A model generated the notes under the pieces. It saw only the letters and a program-made list of their open reading frames with translations, was not told the DNA's origin and made no database searches. Of a stretch of 64,000 bases of DNA, positions 11,374-24,515 are shown piece after piece; positions within the stretch are counted from its first letter, which is position 1; each line of letters starts with the position of its first letter. The translations under genes were made by a program, and so were the position numbers. The stretch lies in the NCBI GenBank assembly GCA_013397845.1, contig VZTG01007667.1:213729-277728 (forward strand), in the 5' to 3' direction. This stretch comes from Melanocharis versteri (Eukaryota > Chordata > Aves > Passeriformes > Melanocharitidae).

Positions 11374-12730
11374 ATCGGTGTCCTGGTAATGTGAACGGAG
11401 AAACATGGAATACATTTTCCATTTATCAACATCAGTGAAAAATTCAAGATTCTCTAATACAAAGAATCACATTATGCTTAGCAGAAGTGAAGAAAAGTTA
11501 TGAATACAAGGCAGGCCAATCAAGGTGTGTGGGAATATCAAGTGTTCTTTAATAAATTAATCAGCCTGATAGTATTCCAACCATGGCAGCTAAATTTTTT
11601 TGTAATTTAATTTATTGATCTAAGAGGTGGTAAATACAGCCGAAAGAAACTGTGAAATTGTATACATAATAATAAGCTCATGTATAAAAATAATGCTTGC
11701 ATTAGTAAACAGCCAAAAAAAACCCCCACCTGCAAATTACCAGAAGACAGACTTATTTTCTTTGCCCCCAAAAAAGAAACTGGACACACTATTAGTATCT
11801 TTCCCCACTGAACAGCAAACGTTTTACATTTCACTTCACTTTTTGCTACATTTGGTACAGTAATGTCTATCAAGGGGTAAATTGACTTTCCTTTTACAGA
11901 TCATTAGCAGCTGCAATCAGCCAATAGAGTTTGCATGAACTGGTTCTAGATTGTCTCTAAGTTCAGACATGAGTTCATTCAGCATTGCAAGGCACTCTAA
12001 ATAAAAAGAAATATATCCTTGAACCGTAATGCGCTTTTCACTTGTAACTATAACTAATAATTTTCTATATTATTGATTCATCATTTAAACCTTTAATTTG
12101 CAAAAAAATGGCATTTTGAAATACATAAACCATATGTGCCCAAACAATATCTTATAATAATCCATCAGGAGTCTAATCCACATTATCCATAGGTATCATC
12201 ATAATGGTAAGGATCAGTCTAAGCATTTGGCTGACTTTGAACAAGTACAAGCTTGACTTCTGAATTAACAAAATGGGAGTCAGAGAAAGCTACACTTTTT
12301 CTGTCTTTTAGGTAAAATAGTTCATTCTAAAATTATGTTGGTCAGCCCTTTGAAATGAACTATGCATGCATGGGTGTGAATTTCTTATTGTGTATTCTCT
12401 TCTAGAATTCAGACCCCAATATGCTTACATTTGTCTTGTATGTAACAACCATTTTTGTTCTTTCCCTCAAAAGTCTCACTGAATTATCTACACAAAAGTG
12501 AGAGCTCTGGAGGTGCATTTTTTTCACCTGAATGCAAGTTACTGAATGGCAGACCAATACAGTATAATTAGCTGGCTTTTGACATAGGGAAAGGAAGGAG
12601 CACCTCCCTGATCAATTTGCTATCTCTTTCTAGCGATTTGTTTCTCTAAAAATATAAGCACAAAAGAGAATCTCAAACTCAACAAAAGATGAGAAACAGG
12701 AATGGCTTGGTTCACTTTCATCTTCAAAAA
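11374..12730. other. AT-rich unannotated DNA
   Basis: No gene or recognised element. ORFs at 11607-11873 (opposite strands, overlapping) have no family signature. Confidence 0.55.
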
Positions 12731-12930
12731 GGATAGAATTATTGAGGTTGGAGGGGAGGTTATCTAGTCCAACCAAAGCAAATCATGCTGCACAGGCCCT
12801 TATCAAATCAGCATTTGAAAATTTCCAAGAATGGTGCATCCACTGCCCCTCCGATAAATCATCTTTATGATACACAGTGTTTCCTATTATCTAACTGAAA
12901 CTTGTCATAAAATATGTTCCCTTCTGCTTT
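12731..12930 (-). mobile_element. Old CR1 3' end
   Basis: Degenerate antisense CR1 3' end: tagaattattgaggttggag, then ggttatctagtccaacc and a faint continuation (ccaagaatggtgcatccac, tttcctattatctaactgaa). Heavily diverged. Confidence 0.6.
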
Positions 12931-13029
12931 TTACTATGCACACTCAGTAAATGTCTGTCTGTCTTCTTAGTGCCTTTTCAAGTTGTGTCAGCTTTCACAA
13001 GCAAAGTCTCCCATGCCCCAGTTTTGGAG

Positions 13030-13375
13030 CACTTGCCTTAAGAGAACAAAAAGAATTGGGGTTGGTAAGTCTAGAAAAGAGATGGCTTTGGGAGCATCTA
13101 ACAGGAGCCTCGCAGTACTTAGGTTGAGTTTACTAAGAAGAGGGAGCCAGGCACTTCACAAAAGTGCATTGTAGGTGGAAAAGAGACAATGGGCATAAGT
13201 TGAAACAAGAAAAGTTCAAGATGGATATGGAAAAAAAAAATCTTTCTCACCATGAGGACAGTCAAAGAGTAAAGGAGTTTGTGTAGGAAGGTTTTGCAGT
13301 ATCCATCTCTGACAGGTTTTGTTCCTGTCTGGCTTAGACTCTGCATAACCTGCTTTAATTTCACCACTGAGCCTA
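13030..13375 (+). mobile_element. Old CR1 3' fragment
   Basis: Degenerate sense CR1: ggagcatctaacaggagcct, then gagacaatgggcataagttg, a tctttctcaccatgaggac block and a gtatccatctctgacaggtt tail, in the order of the ORF2 C-terminus and 3' UTR. Frameshifted throughout. Confidence 0.55.
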
Positions 13376-13659
13376 GTAAGGATTCAGTCTATATTGTTGT
13401 GGGGGATGTTTCGGTCTGCATTTTACTTTGTTAAGATTCTTGAGGTTCCTGATAGGTCATTTCTCTGTTCCGTCAATGACTATCATTGTAACATCCTTTC
13501 CTTTGAGTGCATCATTTAATGCTCACACTGGCATCACTTTTCAATACTATCCACAAGTTTCTTGAGGGAGATCTCCTTCACATTGTCCTGACACAGACAC
13601 AAAAAACCATAACTGCCAGTATCAAAAAGAGTTCTAGATACCTTTGAAGAACATCAATA

Positions 13660-13850
13660 ATTATTGGCCTCCAGGTGGACTTTGTACTCTGATTACTACA
13701 ACACCCAATTTAAGCCAAATATTGAATTCTCTTACCTTAAATCCACCCATCCAAACCACACCTCACCAATTTTGCAATAAAGATACCATGGAAGACAGTG
13801 TCAAAAGTCTTGTAAAAGTCACGGCAAACAACATCACTGTGTGAAAGATA
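13660..13850 (-). mobile_element. CR1 reverse-transcriptase fragment
   Basis: On + it reads the antisense of the CR1 RT region: tggactttgtactctgatta, ccacccatccaaacca and, clearest, accatggaagacagtgtcaa (about 13786), the complement of the conserved segment coding for the FDTVSH motif of CR1 RT. The frame is broken. Confidence 0.65.
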
Positions 13851-16800
13851 CTCAGCTAAACACAAGACCTACAATTGTACTGAACTATTTTGTTCTTAGT
13901 TTCATCATATCCAGAATTAACTCAGAAGGAATACTGTCTATTAAGGTATGCTCTATATTTTAGTAGGAAAAAACAGGTGACCATTTTATTCACTAGTTGA
14001 TAAGGGAAAAACTGAAAAAAAATTACTTTGGTTAAGCAGAAATGTCAATTAGTAGTAGATGACATTAGGCATAATATTTACCTTTTTTTGCAAATTCACT
14101 TTTTTCAGAAGTCTGTAAATCAAAATCATTCATTTGTAATTGATAGATTGAACACATCACAAAATCATCTCAGAGATGTTTTCGAACATCATGATATAGT
14201 AAATAAAACTAATTTAAAGGGTAATTGCTTTTCTATGAAATTTTGCATTCAATAACCCTTTAAAGAAATTATGACAACACCAAAGAATGTATAAAAATGC
14301 ATTGTTAGTGTAGTTTTGCAACTCTTTGCCACAGTAGAAAAGATTTTTATAAGCAAAAATATATTTATGATTACAAAAACGACCCTGATTTGTAAGATCT
14401 AACTGGAGGTAAAAAGCTGTCTTTAATATCTTCTGGACATTTTAAAAGTTATGAAAAAGGCATAAGTATTCAACATAAGTGATATACAGCTGGGAAAGAG
14501 TAGAGCTCAATGTAGCAAAGGAACTATCCTGGAAGAAAAAGCACCGAGGAACAATGGAATAAATTGCAGTTGATGGTAAAATTGGTTGAATTGTTTTACA
14601 TTTGCTCTTGGCTAAAAACTTGTTCTACTTGCTTTACTACCTTCTGAGGAGAAATATTTTAAAGTGCTTTTTATGTATGGCAGATATTTTGGAAAAAAAA
14701 AATATTATTTTTCAACCTATTTCCTTCATGGAAATAACCAGGATGATTTTACAGTAGTGGTGCAACCTGGCCATAAATCTCCTGTGTGTTATCGTGGACA
14801 TAATCATGATGAATCCTCAACTCAACATGAGTTTTTTGCTCCAGAAGTTCATGACAGTTCTGGGCCACTGTAGACTACCCATATCACCCACTTATGTCAG
14901 TCCATCAGTTAACACATGGTTTTCTGCCTTACTCTTAAGGCCAAAAAAAAGAAGGAAAAAAGGAAACATGAAAAAAGAAGAGAAAATATAAGTACATCAC
15001 TTTTTCTTAATGGGATGGTAAGCTCTGAAAGTTTGTTACATCTTTATAGGTCTGTTTGATTTTATGTTATTCTCAAAATGCAGGAATGCATGCATGGGAT
15101 ACTTAAAGTACTGCTGCTTCACTGCACGTTTTGAAGAGATGTGTTATTAGTCCTGGAGTCCCCAAAGTGCAATATAAACCCCATCTACTATAAAATCTGT
15201 AGAAATGAAATACTTTTACTTGGCTAATGAGAACATGATAATAGTAGGAGCAAACCACAAAAAAGTAGGCAGTTTAATATTGTGTCTGTAATAATTCGAT
15301 TGTGTAGGCCCTGTTTTATAGCCAAGATATCTTAAATGTTTCAAGATAGTATAATTATTACGAGACCTTTCTGCAATTAATGTCTTTTCTGAAAGTCAAT
15401 TCAAGGAGGCTTCACTCATTAAAACAGTCTCAAGCAGCTTCAAGCTCTTTTTTCACCCTTACTCGCTGTTTGCAGATGAAAAGTATGTTACGAGATCAAG
15501 TAATAACCATAATCTCCTGAGATGCAAATCAGCAAGATACACCAAGGACTTTCTTCTTCTAGGGTGTTATTAAACTGTAAAGGTTCAATGACCCATCACT
15601 TTCAAGATCACTTGCGGGATCTTCTAGTCAAGCCGTCAGCGTTACCACCGATGATAGATAGAGCTGGTGGGACCTGGTAAAGCAGCAGCACATAGGAACA
15701 GTGCAGTCCCTGCCCCTCTGACTGCTGCTTTCCTGGACAGCAGAGATTCTTCAGGTGTATTATAAGGAGTAAAGTGTATTATAGGGAGGTGTAGTTCTGA
15801 CCACACTAATGTTTAACCTAATATCGCATCAAATACCTTATATCTCATTAAATCCCTTAGATCTCATTAAATTCCTTGTTGATTGTGTACTAGCTAATAG
15901 AGTTTCACTTTATACTTTTGAATTGTTTACAACCTGCTTTAAAGTATATCTCTGCACTCAGCTAAAGATGCCCAAACTGTTCCACAAGATGGGCCATAAC
16001 TTCTCTGTAAAGGCTACCTTACCTTCTCAATGTAACAGCTGACGTTATTTTATATGATGTAAACAACAGGCCCTCTGAGACCATCTTTCTCGTAATTAGA
16101 GTTAACGCTCTTGAAACTTACACTTCCTACATAGATTTGTTACGACGTTTTCACTGCAGTTAAGCCCAAACTGGTATATTAATAGCCCCATATGTTCTTT
16201 GATTGTACTAATTTCCATAATTTCATAAAAGATGACTGGTGATCACATACATTCTCCCTTCCCACACATGATATATTGAATTAGATAACCCCAGCTGAAA
16301 TTCTGAATATTTTTTCATGGGTGTTGGGAATAAGAGGAGAAAATATTTTGTCTTTTTACTAAATTTCTTATCTGAATCATTTTTATGAAACCTGTGTATT
16401 CTTCTGAGTGAAAAAACCAGAAATATCAAATTTATATTTAAACTTAATGTAATTTCTTTGCAACATTAGGGTCACCATGCTACTATCCCAAAAGTGTCCA
16501 TAGTTATTGAGAAACATTTTAGTAACTGTGGTAATGACAATTTCCCACTCAGAACTTTCCAGAAATACTGTAAATTTAGTAAAATTAAAATTAAATCTGA
16601 TATTCTGTTAAGCCTTCTCATGTCTTCTAGAGTGCTTATGTGTATTTACCAGCAGAAAAGAGAGCAGAGTTTTATATAGATACTCATTTTATACGTGAAG
16701 CCTTTTAATTGATACATATTCTCCAAGGAAAAACTGCCTCTATTCTTTTCATAAGAATCATAAAAATACATTCAGATCTAAATTAAGAGGTTGGATCAGC

Positions 16801-18546
16801 CTGTACAAACAAAATAATAAGCCAGTCCTTTGTACTCTATTAAATTATCACAATTTTTTTCAGTGTATGCGGGATCTCCTTACTCCTCAACATATAGAAA
16901 AAGAAAAAACACAAGTTATGTCACATAACTTATAAGCATGTTGAATAGCATAGAGCATGGGCTTCTGAGGGAATTCTACAGGTGATCACTTTCTTCCTGG
17001 CAGAAAAGAAATTTATTCTTGTTCTCTTTTCCTTCTCTTTGAACAGCTACTTCTCCATGTTAGAAGCTTGCCTTTCATTTCATTTTCTTTATTTCTTTGT
17101 ATATTTACTGGGAGAATTTTTGAGGGCCTCTCTAGATAGAATTACTGAATGATGTTTGAATATCAAATAAATTATTTTAATATTTTTTGTTTACTGACAC
17201 CTCTAGTGAACCCTGATAGTATCTAATGGGATTTTTTCAGAATAATTTGCACAAAATTCCTTTTTAAAAATATTTAGTGTTGTGTTGTCCCCTGAATGAA
17301 GAAACCCTTGAATTTTTAAAATTGAGTCTCTTCTTCCACTTCTCAACCATCTGTTAGCACAGCCGATTTGAAAGAGGCTATATTTGCAGCTGTTTGCTCA
17401 GCTATGTCTTCCTTGATTTTCCTAGGTTTCTAACAAGATTCATTAGTCTTCATTCTTTTGTTGTGTAAGGTCTATAAAACTGTCAGTTTGCAATAGATCC
17501 TGAAAAGCAATGCTCAAAAGAGTTACAACATGGGAAACTCTTCAATTTCTGCAGGGTGATCACAGAGGAAAAAACCCAAACAAACTTTTAGCCTTTCTAA
17601 AGGTGCTCTAACTCTGAGAACTCTGGTCATCTGTTGGCTCCTCACATTCTATATCATTTTTACAACATGGCAAACTGTTTCTAAAACTCTTTCTGTCTTA
17701 TTGCATTGCATTATCATCTGCCAAACTTCCTAGTTTATTTATTTAGACACTACTTCAATTTCTTAAAAGTATCTTCTCTTACAATGACCATTAGATCTTT
17801 TTATGTAGCTACATACCTTTTTCTTAAATCCTTTCTGTATGTGACAAATTTTGGTCACTGGTGTTTAACATTATCAAATTCTTGTATGATTCTCTTCTAT
17901 TGCCTCTCTGGATGGAGTTCAGTTGCTTAAAATTAGACATTTAATGTAATCTGAGGTACTGGGTATTGTATTTTGCTTGCAGCTGCCATGTCAGAAAGTT
18001 GAAGATCCTTGGTAGATCCTGTGTCCTATCATCTGTTCTCATGGGGCTGGCTTGGATACTTTCAAAGAGCCAATAGATGGACCAGATGCCTATGTCTAAG
18101 TACCTGAATCTGCTCTGCTATGAACCATTCTCATATTGATGTGGCTATAGGAAACCCATTACATAATTTTTCCTGAGTATTTTTAATCATGGAGTGTATT
18201 TTTATAATTGATAGCATTTTATTTTCTTATTTTCTGTGTTGGTTTTTTTGTTACTTTATTGGGGGTTGTGGGTTTGTGTTCTTTTCCTCCTTAATGTATA
18301 GGCTAGGAGATTATTAGTTTTACTCTATTTTCTTTCTTCCTTACAACTTGCTCAAATATTTAGAAGTCTCAGTTCTATTAATTCTACAACAGAGGAAGGT
18401 GCAGTACTCCTTCCAACCACAACAATGAAACCATGTGTATGCAAATGCAAACACTATGAGAATTGAGTTACTGTCCACCGAAGGCAGGGCTAAAGCAACA
18501 GTGAGCTAGTAGTAAAGCATTTGCATTAAGCAAAGTCTAGCCCCTT
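13851..18546. other. AT-rich DNA, one unassigned moderately GC-rich block
   Basis: Mostly AT-rich unique sequence. 15600-16140 is less AT-rich and contains a short tandem duplication (gtgtattataaggag at 15755-15769 and gtgtattatagggag at 15774-15788). It could be an unrecognised old LTR but shows no clear TG/CA ends. No RNA gene or confident ORF. Confidence 0.5.
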
Positions 18547-18650
18547 CATATAATCATAGAATCATTAAGGTTGGAAAAGACCTCCAAGATCACCAAGTCC
18601 AACCTTGGACCAAATACCTACCACCATGCCAACTCAACCATATTGTGAAC
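18547..18650 (-). mobile_element. CR1 3' terminus
   Basis: A short antisense CR1 tail: aatcatagaatcattaaggt, then ggaaaagacctccaagatca and ccaagtccaacc. Severely 5'-truncated at about 100 bases but well preserved, so probably a younger insertion than those near 13 kb. Confidence 0.88.
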
Positions 18651-21600
18651 CTGGATTTTTGTCTGATCACCGTTTCTTATTCAATGATTGTTTAATTCAT
18701 AACTGAAGAAGCTGAAATCAGAATAACTAATGGTTCTAATTAAGAGCTCTAGTTGACTGGAGGGAGGAGGTCCCCACTTCCTTACAGTTTCTGTGGCCTT
18801 TTGTTCCTGAATTCACAATAGCTCAGGTTAAATAGAAGAAATCAGATTGATTTTAAGATATAATTTTAAGAAAGTCTTGGGTGAAGTGCAAATTTGAAAC
18901 CACTTAAATTTTGAGAAACAGCACTTGTTTGTCTTTTGCTATGGAGGATCAGTTTTATCAGTACCCTGTCATATGGAAAAATTGCCTCTAGGCTTATCTG
19001 ACAGATTCTCAAGCCTACTTAACCTGTCCCTCAACCTCAGAGGAGACTCTACCCTGAATCCTAATAGGATGAATGCACTCAAGCTTAAGTTCGAGAGCTG
19101 GAAATCCTTACAGTAGTGGAAAATGAACCATTCAGCTGCTGCCTAGATTCCAAAGTGAAGGATAGAGAACTGATCTGTATTGCTTGTGGAGCCATACAAT
19201 TCCAAATATTATATAAAATTTATTTGCCTTTGATGCTTTGTAGGCATCCCCACAAAAGGCTGTAAACATGTACAGGATGTTGCAAAAGAGGTAGCTGTGT
19301 CTGAAAGCTACATAGCTGTGCAGCAAAGCATAATGCTCAAGCCAAAGTGTTTTGCTTTTACTTCAGATACCTTTTCTGCTTCCAGTATTTAATTCCATGA
19401 TAATGATGTTCTTTAATTTCTCTTTGATTGCCTTTCTATGCCAGACTGAATCTGAGCCTGGCAAACTTGGTCTATCTGAATCTTCTCTGTCTCCTGGTTC
19501 TGCTTATTTACCTATTTCTCTGCACTGCAACATCTTCTTGTGGATACATATTTAGATATTCTGAAACTTAACTTGAGTCTAAAATAGTTCGAATGGTAAG
19601 AAAATTAAGATTTAACAAAACTTGATGCAAACATTTCTAAGGCTAGAAAAGAAAGATAGTAACTTTGACAAGATCACAAGGACTTCAGGTATTCTTAATC
19701 CTAATTTATTTTTGCCTTGGAGTTTAAGCCTATGAAACTATGGTATCCTTTTCAGCCTAATTCTAAATATATATATATTTCTAAGTAAACCCCCTTGTAG
19801 GGAATGTCATTTGTTGTTTGCATCTCTTCCACATATGATTTTTCCCAACTGCAGCATCTGTAACGTTAAATCAAAATAAATCTAAAAAAATCCCCACCTG
19901 AAATAAGGGGACTAGATGGACAGAGGGTTTCTTTTTTTTTTTTCCTTATTACTATAAAGAATTTTTCTGTATCTAATTTAATCTCTTCTGTTAATAAGTT
20001 TCAGCTTCTTTGATATCAAATTAAACATTTTTCTTTTCTTCTTTTTTTTTCTTAATTTAATCACTGAGAAAGAATATCTGCACAAACGAATTGCTTTCCA
20101 GTTTATATTATGGTCTAATAATTTTCTTCAAGAAATACAACATCTGGCCTTTCCTTAGATAATTTGCTTATAATTCACTTACTCTTGGTGGTCATATTTG
20201 AATAGTTTAGGTCAGGGATGTTAACGGTGCATAGTTTAATATTTGATTGCACCCTTCAGTTTTCACAATGTTTGTCCTTATTAGGGCTTTTTATCCCCTT
20301 TTCTAAGCTTGATACAGCAGCTGAAGCTAAAAGACATTAGCATCTTAGTTCAGAAATATAATTTCCTTCATATATCTTTTAACCCCTCAATGCTCTGCTT
20401 TGCTTTTGTGTATCCAGATGGCTCCAGAATGTTTCTACAGCTTTTACATGGGTCCTACTTATTTGAGCTTTAGCACATTTTTCCACTTGCCCACAATATT
20501 TTGCCTATGCACGTACTGAATTCCAGTATTGAGTTAGGTTCAAAGCAGTGGAGCTACAGTGACTTCCAAAGTTGCCTCTCTTTATTTCCTTGCAAATTTT
20601 TATTATTGGACTTTCAGGAAAAAAATTTTTGTCTGTCTCTTAGTAGACTTTTGCATTTGATAAAATTCCTTTTGCTTTTATTTTCTTTTGAGTGGTAAGC
20701 TTTCTACTTTGGAGGCAACTGTTTAGCACTTGGCTCCATGAAAAAAGGGAGTTAAAAAGTTTTATTTCTACCAGAGTGCCTAAGTTCAATTTTGAGCTAC
20801 TAATAATTGGTACAATGCTATATATTCTGAAGTTCCGAACAACTTAACATATACAAATTTTGATTCCTTCAAGTTTTACTACCTTTTAAATAGAGCACCA
20901 ACCATCCTCTGAGCAAGGAAGAACCATCACCAATGAATGGATTTTTATCTCCTAAAAATAGCTTCTAGTCTAATGATTTTGATCCTGAATTTCAACGCAA
21001 CAATATCTACGTTTATGTCTCTTTATATGGTACTCATCTAAAAGAATGAATTAATTGTTTTAAAGACTATTTTACAGTATTTCTTGAAATAAACTCTCTG
21101 CAATTGTACAACATGGCTTTTTAAATGCACATACAGTGCCACAGGTTCCTAGGAAGTCTTCTGAAACAATAGGAATGATCATATGTTGGCATTCTCAGCA
21201 GCAGACACTTGACAAGCTGATTATCCCCCCTGTGCTTGCAGCAGTCACAGCCTGCAATAAGTAAGAGGCTGTAAATTGTAGGGGCCACTCATTTTCCCAT
21301 TTCACTGTCTGCAGGAGCTAGTGAAAGCTGAAAATCTTCTATTGTGCCCTTTCATGTCAGTTAAGATAATAGCCAAATTTATTTTTTTTTAAGCAGAACA
21401 TAATTGAGAGATATGTGATGGTGCCAGAAAAGTGAGATCACTTAATCAAAGGTCAAATTAGTTTCTCACTCCATACACCCATCTAATCAAAAGCTCTCTT
21501 TTTTTTTCAGCCTTGCCATCTACTTGTGTTGATCAGACATTTCCCAAAGGTGCTCTGTACATTACATCCTCTTACAGAAGTGTCTCTATGACATTTCTGC

Positions 21601-24491
21601 TTTATTGTTTTTTGTCCAAGGGCAAAGACCATAGGGGAAAAAATATAAAATGCAAGCATGGTTTTCTTGATGATATTTGATTATTCCATCTTTCTATAGT
21701 ATTATAGGACAGAAGATTTTAAAATTATAAAACTGAAGGAAAAATAAATTATGGGGTTTTACTAACCTATAATGTTAATAAGTTTAATATTCCACATAAA
21801 ATAAACCCTACTTTCTGCAATCTAAAGGATATTTGGGCAAAAGATACATTAGAATAGCTATCTGTCAAAGGTAGGCTTTGTGTTTTGTAAGCACACACCA
21901 ACTGCTAGTTGGCACTCTGCTCAATGCCTTTTTCTCTTGGAATAAAATTAGCATTAATCTGGCAAATAACTTACTGTTCTATTCAAACTTCTGTTTGAAT
22001 AAATATTTTAAGTATAAATGGATAGCCATTAGTGCTACATTATAGAGTTACTTCTTGATTTTTAATTATTGGAGTTAATTCTTGTTTACTATTGTTTCAT
22101 ATCTCTGCTTGTCATGACAGGATTTGGTACTTCCATTCACTGTCCTATTTAGAGAACATACTTTAACAATTCTTCTCTTTCTAACACATTGATACAGACC
22201 CATCATTTTATAAAGGTGCCATTAATCAAGCTGTTTTGCGAGATCCAAATGAGAGGATGGATGCCTAAACAGAAAAAAAAATCACATCAAAAAGCGATGG
22301 AAACTCTGCATTAAAGACTTTCATCCATGGGCAGACATCCTTTGAATGTAGAGGAGCTACAAAATACAAAATCCAGATTAAAAAGAGGAATTTTGTGAAC
22401 AGAATGGAGTCAATATAATATAATTGGCTGCATATCATAGGGTCACACTGATAAAACAAGTATTATATAATTTAAATCAGATTATTTCACTTATTTATCA
22501 TCTCCAAACAAGATGAAAGATTCAAAAAGAAAAACCCATACCTTCTGGAACACCTAAAAGATATTTGAACAAAGAACATGGAATTTCATACAAGAAAACC
22601 AAACGCAGATTCTTACTATGTATTTCAGTTGCAATATTTCCACCTCAGTCATATGCATAGATCTCAAAAGAACAATCGTACAGAATTAATCATTATCACC
22701 TAAGCAGAATTTGTAATTTCACATTTCAGAGTTGTGGGATTTTTTAACAGCAGGATTTTGACATCTGAACAGTCTACTCCACAGTTAGAGTTTTTGAGAA
22801 AGAGCAAGGCAATTCCAGGCATAAACTGCTATAACACATGTCTGGGCCCTTCAGCTTGAAAGGAACTCCACAAACAGTATTCACATGTGATGTACACTTT
22901 CGTAAGTCAGAACTTTACAGACCTGCTGCTCACATAGAGTGTATGCACAACCAGACTGATTCTTGCTCTGTTCAGTTGTAATCCATTTAAACTCACTGCT
23001 GTGTAGTCTTGCTTTGTACCTTGATTTGTGGTTGCTCTCAGAAACAGTCTGAGACTAAGATAAAAACCTTGAAAGACATCATGGGTAGTATTCACCTGTC
23101 TAAACAATAAAGAACTTTTCCTATTTGAGATGTCATAGGGTATCTGAGACATCTGCAAGGGGCTGGACAACATGCTATAAATTGTACAAAAGAGAGGAAT
23201 CTTCTGGAAACCAGATGGAGACTGAGCCAGATATGCTAAGTAATTAAATATCATTAGACATTTTTTAGACATGTAAAAGCAGCCACATCACTCACAGTTA
23301 AAATGTAAAATATATATACATAATTATAAATATATATATTAAAGCTGTAAAACCAGTCCAAGTATATTTACCTACTTCCTGCCATGGCTTCACTTCAAAG
23401 TGACATGAAAATCTAGACTAAAATTGACGTTTTAATTTAGTTCTCTTTCTTTTTAGAACAGCAGTTTAAAAGCAAGCCTAACAGGTGTTTTGGTAGTAAC
23501 ATATTACATATTTATCTGATAAGCCTCCTCTGGATTATGTGGTACATATACTACCTGAACAAGTTTTTTCAAAAATGTTATTTAGTTGATTTAAAGAAAT
23601 TAAAGCCTGCTGTACAAATTGTCATTTCTCTTAAACAAAGTGACTGTCTTTTATAAGAGTTTTAAGGATGAAGGTGTGAAAAGAAGAGAAAAATAATGGT
23701 TCTCTTACAAAAAGATGCAAGTACCAAATCTATATAAAAACTTTCTGGAGTTAAATTTTAAGTCAAAGTGCTTGTTTAAAAATAATTTATGATAACCCTA
23801 GAGAAAGCAAGAAATATATGCGTGGGTTTTTTTCACCAATTATAAACAAAATGGATAGCTGGACAGTTACCTTTCTGAGCACTACAAAATTATTTAGTTA
23901 CAGTGTGATTAACTGATTGTAGAGCATTCTTATTGGCTTATTAGATTATTTTCAATAAAATTCCTGTTTCATTCACTATCATTGCATACAGTAGCTCTTC
24001 AAATAATGTATCATAAATAGGTTGATTCTCATATGAGATACTGATTACAAACTCATTGTAAACTGATTTAATTTCATACAAGTTAAGTATGTTAAAATAA
24101 TTCAATTTATTAATTTGGAGACAGAAGATCTTTCATGGACCCATTTATATTTGTTTTATAGCCTCTTCACTAAAAGAAAAATAGATTAAACAAATGAGAG
24201 TATTTTCCTCTTGCATTTCTTAATTTATTTCACACACCATTATGCCTCACACCTTCTGTTCAGACATCCTTTATGTCTTTGTTTGTCTCTTTAAGTCTCA
24301 TCTTTTTCACATATGTTTTCAGTTCTTTCGCAGCTTTTTAGAGCAATTCATAGGTACTTCATCTGAGTAATTCACTTGACTGTATTAATATTTTATTAGT
24401 ATTTAACTTCTACAGCAAGGAAGGTCTGACAGTCGGACTCCTAATTATAGCCATTTCACCCTCATCTCTTACCAATGCTTCTTCACCTTTC
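18651..24491. other. AT-rich DNA without recognised repeats
   Basis: Nearly 6 kb with no CR1 or LTR that I recognise. It contains TA-rich patches (about 19768-19781 and 23304-23345) and short T runs. 21185-21500 looks less random and is discussed as a candidate conserved element. A 121-codon minus-strand ORF (22907-23272) has no recognisable domain. Confidence 0.5.
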
Positions 24492-24515
24492 TTTTTTTTT
24501 TTTTTTTTTTTTTTT
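24492..24515. repeat. Poly-T run
   Basis: Twenty-four consecutive T, within an ORF-like stretch that it artificially extends. Confidence 0.95.

Noticed and set aside
14664..14873. 69-codon ORF with a polar, varied C-terminal half
   Set aside because: It looks slightly protein-like but has no recognisable domain, no splice sites in frame and a compositional T-rich N-terminal half.
22907..23272. 121-codon minus-strand ORF
   Set aside because: No recognisable motif or homologous family, and no exon signals at its edges.
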